16,516 bases of DNA from an uncultured Bacteroidales bacterium (lineage in GTDB: Bacteria > Bacteroidota > Bacteroidia > Bacteroidales > Muribaculaceae). The stretch is taken from assembly GCA_900554345.1 (NCBI GenBank), contig USHH01000024.1, positions 1 to 16,516 of the forward strand, written 5' to 3'. The notes under the pieces are model-generated. The model was not told the DNA's origin. It ran no database searches and saw only the letters and a program-made list of their open reading frames with translations. Each line of letters opens with the position of its first letter. Position 1 is the stretch's first letter. Made by a program: the position numbers and the translations under genes. Shown one piece after another: positions 6,622 to 13,038 of this stretch.

Positions 6622-8103
6622 TCAATAATTACGTGCGAAAAGCACCCTGCGCTTCGAGGGGCGGCCGGTGACCATGCAGACTCCGGGCTCGTCGTCGCCG
6701 TCGAGGGGTATGCAACGGATAGTGGCCTTTGTCTCCTCCTTGATACGGTCTTCGGTTTCGGGAGTGCCGTCCCAGTGAGCCATGATGAAGACACCCTCCT
6801 CGATACGCTTCTTGAACTCATCGTAGGTGTCGACATAGACGGTGCGGCTCTGACGGAGTTCGAGGGCCTTCCGGAAGATGTTCTGCTGGATGTCCTCGAG
6901 GAGGCTTACTATCCTCGACTCGATTCCCTCGAGCGATACGGTCTCCTTCTCGAGAGTGTCGCGGCGCATGATCTCGACTGTGTTGTCGGCTATGTCGCGT
7001 GCGCCGATGGCCAGACGCACGGGCACGCCCTTAAGCTCGTAGTCGGCAAACTTGAAACCGGGGCGTCGGTTGTCGGCGTCGTCATACTTCACACTGACGC
7101 CGAGCCCCCGGAGAGCGGCGATCACGGGCTCTACGCGACGGGTGATTGTCTCGAGCTGCCCGGCGTTCTTGTAGATAGGCACAATCACCACCTGGATGGG
7201 AGCGAGATGCGGGGGGAGCACGAGGCCGTTGTCGTCGGAGTGTGTCATGATGAGGGCTCCGATAAGGCGTGTGGAGACGCCCCAGGAATTGGCCCACACA
7301 TACTCGGGCTTATTCTCCTTATTGATGAAAGTGACGTCGAACGCCTTGGCGAAATTCTGGCCGAGGTTGTGCGAGGTGCCGGCCTGGAGAGCCTTTCCGT
7401 CCTGCATCATGGCCTCGATGGTGTAGGTGTTGAGGGCACCGGCGAAACGCTCGTTGGCGCTCTTGACGCCCTTGATCACCGGCATGGCCATATATTTCTC
7501 GGCGAAGTCGGCGTAGATGTTGATCATCCTTACCGTGCGGGCTTCCGACTCCTCGGCCGTGGCATGCGCGCAGTGGCCCTCCTGCCATAGGAATTCGGAA
7601 GTGCGCAGGAACATTCTGGTGCGCATCTCCCACCTCATCACGTTGGCCCACTGGTTGATCAGCAACGGAAGGTCACGGTAGGAATGAATCCAGTTCTTGT
7701 AGGTTCCCCAGATGATTGTCTCTGATGTAGGGCGCACTATGAGCTCCTCCTCGAGCCTGGCCTCTGGGTCAACGATCACGCCGTTGCCCTCGGGGTCGTT
7801 CTTGAGACGGTAGTGTGTCACCACAGCGCATTCCTTGGCGAAGCCCTCCACATGCTCGGCCTCGCGGCAGAGGAATGATTTGGGAATCAGCAAGGGGAAA
7901 TATGCGTTCTGCACACCCGACTCCTTGAACATGTTGTCGAGTGTCCGCTGCATCTTCTCCCAGATGGCGTAGCCGTATGGTTTGATCACCATGCAGCCTC
8001 TCACCGGGCTGAGCTCGGCGAGGTCGGCTTTGACCACGAGCTCATTATACCATTTTGAATAGTCGTCGCTTCTTTTTGTAAGGTCTTTCAGTTCTTTTGC
8101 CAT
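6622..8103 (-). CDS. proS: Prolyl-tRNA synthetase, archaeal/eukaryal-type (class IIa)
   Basis: ProRS charges tRNA-Pro with proline in the cytoplasm. At 493 residues it is the short type that lacks the bacterial editing (INS) domain and has the extra C-terminal domain. Visible landmarks are RPTSET at 124-129, the motif 2 region (RWEMRTRMFLRTSEFLWQEGH, residues 157-177), TSHNLGQNFAK (243-253) and motif 3 (GVSTRLIGALIM, 275-286). The anticodon-binding domain follows (~300-400), and the protein ends in the family's Tyr-terminated tail (VLFARNY). The C-terminal zinc site appears degraded: against the Thermus enzyme as I remember it, the four Cys positions are Asp445, Thr450, Cys476 and Thr479. It heads a co-directional unit with DPP IV, the membrane protein and miaA. 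A perfect TAnnTTTG box about 90 bases upstream gives it its own promoter. Confidence 0.97.
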   Translation of the reverse strand: MAKELKDLTKRSDDYSKWYNELVVKADLAELSPVRGCMVIKPYGYAIWEKMQRTLDNMFKESGVQNAYFPLLIPKSFLCREAEHVEGFAKECAVVTHYRLKNDPEGNGVIVDPEARLEEELIVRPTSETIIWGTYKNWIHSYRDLPLLINQWANVMRWEMRTRMFLRTSEFLWQEGHCAHATAEESEARTVRMINIYADFAEKYMAMPVIKGVKSANERFAGALNTYTIEAMMQDGKALQAGTSHNLGQNFAKAFDVTFINKENKPEYVWANSWGVSTRLIGALIMTHSDDNGLVLPPHLAPIQVVIVPIYKNAGQLETITRRVEPVIAALRGLGVSVKYDDADNRRPGFKFADYELKGVPVRLAIGARDIADNTVEIMRRDTLEKETVSLEGIESRIVSLLEDIQQNIFRKALELRQSRTVYVDTYDEFKKRIEEGVFIMAHWDGTPETEDRIKEETKATIRCIPLDGDDEPGVCMVTGRPSKRRVLFARNY

Positions 8104-8193
8104 AACGTTGGTAGTGGGCTATTTTTACGCGGGCGCTGTCCGGAAGAGCGGCGGCCTATCGGGCTCCAGCCTTCCAGACAGGCTAAAACAATG

Positions 8194-8201
8194 CAAAGTT
8201 A
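8194..8201 (-). promoter_or_regulatory. Candidate -7 box for proS and the downstream unit
   Basis: The minus strand reads TAACTTTG followed by CA, a perfect match to the Bacteroidetes TAnnTTTG box. It lies in the gap after the DUF4293 stop codon, 90 bases before the proS ATG, so transcripts would carry a leader of roughly 80 bases. A T-run lies just upstream, but no clear TTTG at -33. Confidence 0.6.
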
Positions 8202-8256
8202 ATAAAAAAAAGGGATTTTCGGCCCTGATAGGTCATTTTTATTTAGATGACTCCAA

Positions 8257-8727
8257 TCAGCGCAGACGGTCGGCCGACTGGAGGAGCTTATGGTCGCGCT
8301 GCATGCAATACCAGGCGAGCACGGTGGTGACGATGGCTATAAAGGGAGCCAGCACGATTTCGCTCCATCCGATAGAGCCCCCCTCGATGCATCCGTAGCC
8401 GAGCGAAGCGCCCGTCGCCATTGTGGCGATAATGAAAATCAGACTCACCAGGCAGACCCTCTTCTGAAGGCGCAGGTTCTTGAAGAGGAAGATGTCGATG
8501 AGCGGAAGGATGATGCTCATCAGGGAGATGATGAAGAAATACCACGTATGGAGCAGATACCCGGTCGGGGCGCCCCCTGTAGCCTCCCCCTCATAGCAGA
8601 AGCCAAGGGTAGTGAAACTGAAGGTGTAGTCGGCGGTCTGCACCTGGCCGAGGGAGAGGAAAGTAAAGCAGGCCATAAGCCCTGCCGTGAGCAGCAGAAG
8701 CAGAGTCTGCCAGCGTTGTATCACCAT
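8257..8727 (-). CDS. DUF4293 family four-helix membrane protein
   Basis: This 156-residue integral membrane protein fits DUF4293, a family restricted largely to Bacteroidetes and of unknown function. It opens with the family-like start MVIQRWQTLLLLL, and four hydrophobic segments are visible at about 7-27, 59-82, 89-109 and 121-141. The loop between helices 1 and 2 (28-58) is polar and glycine-rich and probably faces the periplasm. It ends in a short charged tail (RDHKLLQSADRLR, 144-156). It is divergent from the TPR gene and upstream of proS. The 153-base gap before proS contains a separate promoter, so it need not share the proS transcript. The family call rests on recognised sequence character, length and helix pattern; no biochemical role can be assigned. 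Confidence 0.8.
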   Translation of the reverse strand: MVIQRWQTLLLLLTAGLMACFTFLSLGQVQTADYTFSFTTLGFCYEGEATGGAPTGYLLHTWYFFIISLMSIILPLIDIFLFKNLRLQKRVCLVSLIFIIATMATGASLGYGCIEGGSIGWSEIVLAPFIAIVTTVLAWYCMQRDHKLLQSADRLR

Positions 8728-8767
8728 GATTTTATCAGATTAAGCGGTTTGCATAATTAATATGCTG

Positions 8768-8775
8768 CAAAATTA
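8768..8775 (-). promoter_or_regulatory. Candidate -7 box for the DUF4293 gene
   Basis: The minus strand reads TAATTTTG followed by CA, matching TAnnTTTG, 40 bases upstream of the DUF4293 ATG. It lies in the 120-base divergent region shared with the plus-strand TPR gene. I could not pick a convincing plus-strand -7 box for the TPR gene in that region. Confidence 0.55.
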
Positions 8776-8847
8776 ATAAAAATAGTTGGCTGTAGCCACT
8801 TTTCGGCACGCGATTTGTTATTGACAAATAAAACATACACCACAACG

Positions 8848-11088
8848 ATGACACCCAATACCTCAGAAAGCGCAGTGGGCACTAACGCTGCGAAGCCCCT
8901 CGACGAGCTCCGCGAGGCGGCCTACGCCCGGAAAGTGGCGTCAGGCATAGCGATGGCGCGCCGACTGAACGCCACATCAGGCATGACCGGACATGAGCAG
9001 GCCTACGGGATCTCGCGCGAGCTCGACTCCATAGCCGACTCCTACCGGTATATGCTCCGGTATATGCTTGACGGCCACGCCGACGACAGCCGCGACCAGA
9101 TGATCGACGTGTTGTGCCACCGCCTGTTGAATGTGGCCGACACGCTTGAGCGCCTCTCGCTCAGAGACTCGAGCGGACGCCCCTATTTCACGGCGGCGAG
9201 GTTCACTGCGCTCGGCAACAAGAGCCTTAAAGAGAAAATCGACATCTACATGGCGGAGGCAGGAAAGGCGGCTCTTGCCGTAGAGGCCGGAGTGGCGGCC
9301 GGAGAGACGGGACGCCTCAAGGATGACCTGCTGATCGACATATTCCGCCAGGTGAGATCGATTGCCGACGCGCCGGCGGCCGACTATGAGGCCATCCACG
9401 ACGTTCTCTGGAATCCCGACACGCCCTACGAGCTCGCCAGCCAGCTCATCACCGCCCTGATGCTCGCCAACATCGAGTATTTCGACGAGAAAGGGTTTGC
9501 GCTGCTGCTCGAAGCCGCCTCCGACGAGAAGCCGCCGCTCCTGGCAGCCCGCGGCCTGACGGCCCTTATCATCGTGGCGCGCCACCACAGGCGCCGCATA
9601 GCGCTCCACCCTCGGAGCTACGGGAGACTGAAGGCGCTCTCGGAATCGATAGTGCAATACGGGAGGATACGCACCGTGATGACCAATATGCTTATGGCAC
9701 GCGACACCGACCGCATAGTGAAACGCCTCAACGACGAGGTGATACCGGGACTGATGAAGATACGCCCCGACGTGATGCGCAACCTTCGCAAGGCCGGCAA
9801 CGAACCCGACTTAGGCTCGATGGAGGAGAATCCGGAATGGGAGGAGATTCTGAAGAAAAGCGGCGTTGAGAAGCAGCTCCGCGAGCTCACAGACATACAG
9901 ATGGAGGGTGGCGACGTGATGATGGGGGCTTTCTCAAGACTAAAGAGCTTCCCTTTCTTCCGCGAGGAGAGCCACTGGTTTCTGCCGTTTGACCCGCGCC
10001 ACAGCTCGCTGGCCGGCAGGTTTGTAGCCGAGGAACCCTTCAAGACGATGCTCGAGTCAAACCGCGACATGTGTGACAGCGACAAATATTCGCTGGCCTT
10101 CTCTCTCGCCGGCATGCCGGCGCTGCAGCGCAACGCCATATCCATGCAGCTTGACGCACAGCTCCAGCAGCTCAACGAGGCCCTCGCCGAGGCACGCCTG
10201 AAAGCGGCGACCCCCGATTTCGACACGGAAGCGCGCCGCTTCATGCGCGACATCTACAGATACTGCAAGATCCACGAGAAAGACAGGCTCGAGAGGCTTC
10301 TGTCGCAACCTGTGACCCCCGACGACCTCCCGGCGCTCTCCGACTTCATGGAGAGCGATGAGTTTCTCAATCTTCTCGCCGAATTCCATTTCAAGCGCAA
10401 ATATCACCGTGACGCGCTGCCCCTGCTGGAGACCCTCTCCAAGCGCAGACCCACCGATCCCACACTCATGGAGAAGGCAGGCTATTGCCGCTATATGGAG
10501 GGCGACATCGCGGGAGCTCTCGAATGGTACAGACGCGCCGAGCTGTTCAAGCCCGACAGCATCTGGCTCTGGCGACAGACGGCACTGTGCCTGAAGCAGA
10601 CAGGACAGTTTGAGGAAGCGGCCGCCTACTACCGCAAGCTGCTCGACTCCTCCCCCGACAACTACGGGCTCATAATGAACCTCGGCCACTGCTCTCTGCA
10701 GAACGGCGACTACGACGAGGCTCTCCGCCAGTATTACCATGCCCTCTATATAAATCCCGACAACGCCAAGCCCCGGAGGGCCATAGCATGGGTCGAGCTT
10801 CTCAAGGGCAACTACGAGAAGAGCCGCGAATGCTATTCGCTACTGCTCTCCTCGGAATCGGAATGCGACGACCTTCTCAACTACGGGCATCTCAATTTCC
10901 TGACGGGCCACTACCGGGAAGCCGCCACCCTCTATCGCCGCTATGCGTCGATGTGCGGCCTCAATCCGGAAGAACTCGCGCGGCAGATCGCCGACGACTA
11001 TGACGTGATAAGTCGCTGCGGCGGCAATCCGGAGGAGCTTCGCCTTGTTCTGGAGTCGGTCGTCCTCGACAGTCAGGGCGCATCCTGA
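8848..11088 (+). CDS. Large cytoplasmic TPR-repeat protein
   Basis: This 746-residue protein has no signal peptide or membrane segment. The last ~210 residues contain about five tetratricopeptide repeats (near 537-570, 572-604, 605-639, 641-674 and 675-708), with typical positions such as GDIAGALEWYRRAELFKPD and GDYDEALRQYYHALYINPD. TPRs bind partner proteins. The first ~520 residues are mainly helical and without a named domain, apart from an aromatic stretch (SFPFFREESHWFLPF, about 367-381) that I associate with large TPR proteins of Bacteroidales. The frame is open from a TTG at 8815, but the ATG at 8848 is the better start because the added 11 residues have no character. It is the only long plus-strand gene in the centre of the window and converges on dnaA. 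A perfect 12-bp tandem duplication near the start encodes RYMLRYML. Function unknown; a scaffold or assembly role is inference. Confidence 0.88.
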   Translation: MTPNTSESAVGTNAAKPLDELREAAYARKVASGIAMARRLNATSGMTGHEQAYGISRELDSIADSYRYMLRYMLDGHADDSRDQMIDVLCHRLLNVADTLERLSLRDSSGRPYFTAARFTALGNKSLKEKIDIYMAEAGKAALAVEAGVAAGETGRLKDDLLIDIFRQVRSIADAPAADYEAIHDVLWNPDTPYELASQLITALMLANIEYFDEKGFALLLEAASDEKPPLLAARGLTALIIVARHHRRRIALHPRSYGRLKALSESIVQYGRIRTVMTNMLMARDTDRIVKRLNDEVIPGLMKIRPDVMRNLRKAGNEPDLGSMEENPEWEEILKKSGVEKQLRELTDIQMEGGDVMMGAFSRLKSFPFFREESHWFLPFDPRHSSLAGRFVAEEPFKTMLESNRDMCDSDKYSLAFSLAGMPALQRNAISMQLDAQLQQLNEALAEARLKAATPDFDTEARRFMRDIYRYCKIHEKDRLERLLSQPVTPDDLPALSDFMESDEFLNLLAEFHFKRKYHRDALPLLETLSKRRPTDPTLMEKAGYCRYMEGDIAGALEWYRRAELFKPDSIWLWRQTALCLKQTGQFEEAAAYYRKLLDSSPDNYGLIMNLGHCSLQNGDYDEALRQYYHALYINPDNAKPRRAIAWVELLKGNYEKSRECYSLLLSSESECDDLLNYGHLNFLTGHYREAATLYRRYASMCGLNPEELARQIADDYDVISRCGGNPEELRLVLESVVLDSQGAS
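9045..9068 (+). repeat. Perfect 12-bp tandem duplication inside the TPR gene
   Basis: CCGGTATATGCT occurs twice head to tail (9045-9056 and 9057-9068) and encodes Arg-Tyr-Met-Leu twice (residues 67-74). Identical codons in both copies suggest a recent in-frame duplication or a slippage product. Confidence 0.9.
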
Positions 11089-11107
11089 GCCACAATGCCA
11101 CCACATT

Positions 11108-11165
11108 GATGAAGCCGGCCCCCGCATCCTTGATGGAATGCGGGGGCCGGCTTCATCTCTTTACC
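11108..11165 (+). terminator. 20-bp perfect-stem hairpin between the convergent TPR and dnaA genes
   Basis: Arms at 11108-11127 and 11138-11157 pair perfectly over 20 bp around a 10-base loop, with five consecutive G-C pairs. It starts 19 bases after the TPR stop codon. The plus-strand tail reads TCTTTACC, a short T-rich tract; the minus-strand side has no T run. It therefore most likely ends the TPR transcript and may also block read-through from dnaA. Confidence 0.75.
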
Positions 11166-11188
11166 TAAGACTCCGGCATAAACCGGAG
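11165..11188 (-). terminator. Small hairpin just after dnaA
   Basis: CTCCGG at 11171-11176 and CCGGAG at 11183-11188 pair around a 6-base loop, 4 bases past the dnaA stop codon. On the minus strand the stem is followed by TCTTAGG. A 6-bp stem with a poor T-tract is a weak terminator by itself; the larger hairpin at 11108-11157 lies directly beyond it. Confidence 0.4.
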
Positions 11189-11192
11189 CATG

Positions 11193-12602
11193 TCATCTTG
11201 AGAGCACCTTCTCGATCGACTCCACGGCGTCGGAGAGCTCCTTGGTGTATGGCAGACGGTCTTTCACGGCGGGTATTCCCTGGGGGACCGTGGCATGCTT
11301 GCGGTTTAGCTTGTTGCCGATGGCAGTTGAGGAAAGAGTGGTGTGCTTGTGGGATAGATACATGATCATCTGCCGGGCGTCGGCGATGTCGCGCACGCGG
11401 CTCTTGCTGAAGATCACGTCGGGGTTGAGGTTGTAGAACTCGGCCGTCGACTCCACGATCATATCGAAATTGATGTCTTTCTTCACCGGATGCTTCACCG
11501 AATGGCTCATCACAGTCAGCGCAAGCTCCTTGGTGATCGGAGCGTTGAGGGTGATGGAATGCGTGAGAATGCCCATCACGACGCCTTCAAGCTCACGAAC
11601 GGAGCCGGTGCACTTCTCGGCAATCACGTCGATGACGTCGGCCGGAATGTCGAGACCGTTCTTGCGGGCCTTGAAGCTGAGGATCGACTTGCGGAGGTTT
11701 AGGTCGGGCTTCGGAAGCTTCTCCGTGACTCCCCACTTGAACCGGTCGATGAGGCGGTCGGCTATTCCGTCGAGCTCCACCGGCGGACGGTCGCAGGTGA
11801 AGACGAGCTTCTTGCCGTGCTGATGCAGGTGATTGAATACCGGGAAGAGGCCGTTGGCCGTACCGTCTTTGAAAGTCAGTTCCTGAAGATCGTCGATAAG
11901 GAGAGCGTCGATCTGCTGAAACCAGTTGAGAAACGCCGGTATCTTCTTCTGGATTGTGGCGTTGGCATAAAGGTTCTGAAACTGACGGAGGGTTATGAAG
12001 AGCACCTTTGCATGTGGATTGCGCTCCTTGATGCGGATGCCGATGGCCTGGATGAGATGGGTCTTCCCCACCCCGACCTCGCCATAAAGGAAAAACGGGT
12101 TGAAATCCGACTTCTCGGGATGGTTGGCTATAAACTCTGCGATCGTGAAGGGAAGGCGGTTGCTGTCGCCGAGACAATAGTTCTCAAACGTGAGCGACGG
12201 ATTGAGCATGGAGTCAATCTCCTCATACTTTCCAGGCTTGCCGGCAGAAGGATCGACGGGCTTCTGCAGCGACTGGAAGAAACGGCTGTTGAGAGCCGGG
12301 CTCTTCTCCTGGCTCGGGAGCACCACACGCGAGTCGCCTGCCTCACCGCTCACCACACCTACTATATATGAGATGCGGGTAGAGGAGCCGAACACCTTGT
12401 CGCGGGCGGCCTTGATGATGTTGTAGAAATCATCTTCGAATTTCTCAAAGAAGAACTGCGACGGCAGACTGATCGACAATTCATTGTCGATATACCCTAC
12501 TGCCTTCGCCTGAGAGAAGAACGTGTCAAACCGCTGCTGTCCGATATTGTCGCGGATTATGTCGAGGCATTTCTGCCATTTTGATTTGTAGTCGTCGATC
12601 AT
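11193..12602 (-). CDS. dnaA: Chromosomal replication initiator DnaA, divergent recognition helix
   Basis: DnaA is the AAA+ ATPase that binds DnaA boxes and opens the replication origin. With the ATG at 12600-12602 it has 469 residues. The earlier in-frame GTG at 12623 would add seven residues, but Bacteroides DnaA proteins as I know them begin near MIE/MID followed by a W-x-x-CLDIIxDN-like run, as here. Domain I covers about 1-80 and a variable linker 85-125. The AAA+ core has Walker A GEVGVGKT at 174-181, Walker B LLIDD at 234-238 and the RLIDRF arginine-finger region at 283-288. Domain IV begins near 370. The usual DNA-contact motif (K/R-D-H-x-T-V-L-H-A) reads RKHATVPQGIP at 434-444: Lys replaces Asp, and Pro440-Gln441-Gly442 replace Leu-His-Ala, with a second proline at 444. 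No single-base shift restores the usual motif. It is followed by a hairpin and preceded by a 430-bp regulatory-looking gap. Confidence 0.95.
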   Translation of the reverse strand: MIDDYKSKWQKCLDIIRDNIGQQRFDTFFSQAKAVGYIDNELSISLPSQFFFEKFEDDFYNIIKAARDKVFGSSTRISYIVGVVSGEAGDSRVVLPSQEKSPALNSRFFQSLQKPVDPSAGKPGKYEEIDSMLNPSLTFENYCLGDSNRLPFTIAEFIANHPEKSDFNPFFLYGEVGVGKTHLIQAIGIRIKERNPHAKVLFITLRQFQNLYANATIQKKIPAFLNWFQQIDALLIDDLQELTFKDGTANGLFPVFNHLHQHGKKLVFTCDRPPVELDGIADRLIDRFKWGVTEKLPKPDLNLRKSILSFKARKNGLDIPADVIDVIAEKCTGSVRELEGVVMGILTHSITLNAPITKELALTVMSHSVKHPVKKDINFDMIVESTAEFYNLNPDVIFSKSRVRDIADARQMIMYLSHKHTTLSSTAIGNKLNRKHATVPQGIPAVKDRLPYTKELSDAVESIEKVLSR

Positions 12603-12622
12603 GATTTTTGAGAAATTGGACA

Positions 12623-12630
12623 CAAAATAA
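12623..12630 (-). promoter_or_regulatory. Possible -7 box for dnaA
   Basis: The minus strand reads TTATTTTG, one mismatch from TAnnTTTG, 20 bases ahead of the dnaA ATG. If used, the leader would be only about 15 bases. Weak evidence; the region is AT-rich and could match by chance. Confidence 0.3.
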
Positions 12631-12710
12631 GCACAAAAATTCCAAATAAAAAAGCGCGGAAATTTTTGGACATTACCGCCGGAGCTTAAAGGGGCTGAAA
12701 TTCAATTTAT

Positions 12711-12719
12711 TGTGGATAT
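12711..12719 (-). promoter_or_regulatory. DnaA-box-like nonamer upstream of dnaA
   Basis: The minus strand reads ATATCCACA, eight of nine positions of the DnaA box TTATCCACA, about 110 bases upstream of the dnaA start. A box there would allow the autoregulation known for dnaA in many bacteria. It stands alone, and the recognition helix of this DnaA is unusual, so binding is uncertain. Confidence 0.4.
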
Positions 12720-12844
12720 CAGGCCGAAGCCTCGACACCAATATCACACTTTAATCTGATTATCAGCAAAATAATCAATGCTAAACCGCTTAAAGAGCCC
12801 CCGTTGACAGATTTTAACAATCTGTTTACAAAGCGTTGCACCAT
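12719..12844 (-). CDS. Possible 41-residue single-helix membrane microprotein
   Basis: An ATG at 12842-12844 opens a 41-codon frame that ends in TGA at 12719-12721. The predicted peptide has a basic N-terminal part (MVQRFVNRLLKSVN, 1-14), a hydrophobic core (LSGLALIILLII, 18-29) and a short charged tail, the layout of a one-helix membrane microprotein. AAGG lies a few bases before the ATG. Against it: the frame crosses two of the dyads, the area is AT-rich so hydrophobic codons arise by chance, and no family is recognised. Treat as a candidate only. Confidence 0.2.
   Translation of the reverse strand: MVQRFVNRLLKSVNGGSLSGLALIILLIIRLKCDIGVEASA
12757..12777. repeat. Dyad TGATTAT-N7-ATAATCA
   Basis: Perfect 7-bp inverted repeat with a 7-base spacer, about 155 bases upstream of the dnaA ATG. 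The AT-rich, evenly spaced half-sites resemble an operator more than a terminator. Confidence 0.4.
12807..12825. repeat. Dyad ACAGATT-N5-AATCTGT
   Basis: Perfect 7-bp inverted repeat with a 5-base spacer, centred about 49 bases from the neighbouring dyad. Could be an operator or a small RNA hairpin. Confidence 0.4.
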
Positions 12845-12872
12845 AAACCTTAAAAAAGCACACGCGTCATTA

Positions 12873-12889
12873 TTTAGATTCTGTCTAAA
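12873..12889. repeat. Dyad TTTAGA-N5-TCTAAA
   Basis: Perfect 6-bp inverted repeat with a 5-base spacer. It has the same spacer length as the dyad at 12807-12825, and the sequence around its right arm (TCTGTCTAAACAA) resembles the right flank there (TCTGTTTACAAA). Confidence 0.35.
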
Positions 12890-12982
12890 CAATGCCATAA
12901 AGGCGCCGCTTCCCTACATGTAACGCGATATCTTAGTGGCTCTTCCGCGCAGATACGGAGTGGGGTGTGCAGGATTGCAGTC

Positions 12983-13012
12983 ATAAAAGAGGCCGGCCAA
13001 AAGAGGCCGGCC
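12983..13012 (-). terminator. Rho-independent terminator of the amidase-MCE unit
   Basis: GGCCGGCC at 12991-12998 and 13005-13012 pairs around a 6-base loop, and on the minus strand the stem is followed by TCTTTTAT. It begins 26 bases past the stop codon of the MCE gene. Stem, loop and T-rich tail are all as expected. Confidence 0.8.
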
Positions 13013-13038
13013 ATCCTGTAGGTTCCGTCGGTTTCCGG

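Larger units (their letters stand above)
12603..13038. other. AT-rich gap between dnaA and the MCE gene
   Basis: This 436-base stretch carries no convincing long gene. Reading from dnaA outward it holds an AT-rich leader (about 12603-12660), one DnaA-box-like nonamer, a possible 41-codon reading frame, three perfect spaced dyads (listed separately) and, at its far end, the terminator of the MCE gene. The segment 12890-12980 shows nothing I can name. It most likely holds the dnaA promoter and its controls. It is not assigned as oriC, because only one good DnaA box is present and coding strand does not switch across it. Confidence 0.6.

Noticed and set aside
6775..7590. Plus-strand open frame of 271 codons opposite proS
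   Set aside because: Antisense to an unmistakable ProRS; the composition (Gly, Val, Leu, Asp, His) is typical of shadow frames, and no promoter is seen.
11271..11290. Frameshift or base error as the reason for the odd DnaA motif
   Set aside because: Reading the other two frames does not give Leu-His-Ala or a family-like sequence, and the downstream VKDRL segment is in the correct frame.
12603..13038. Chromosomal origin oriC next to dnaA
   Set aside because: Only one near-consensus DnaA box is visible, the genes on both sides run in the same direction, and origins in Bacteroidetes are often away from dnaA. GC skew over the genome would be needed.
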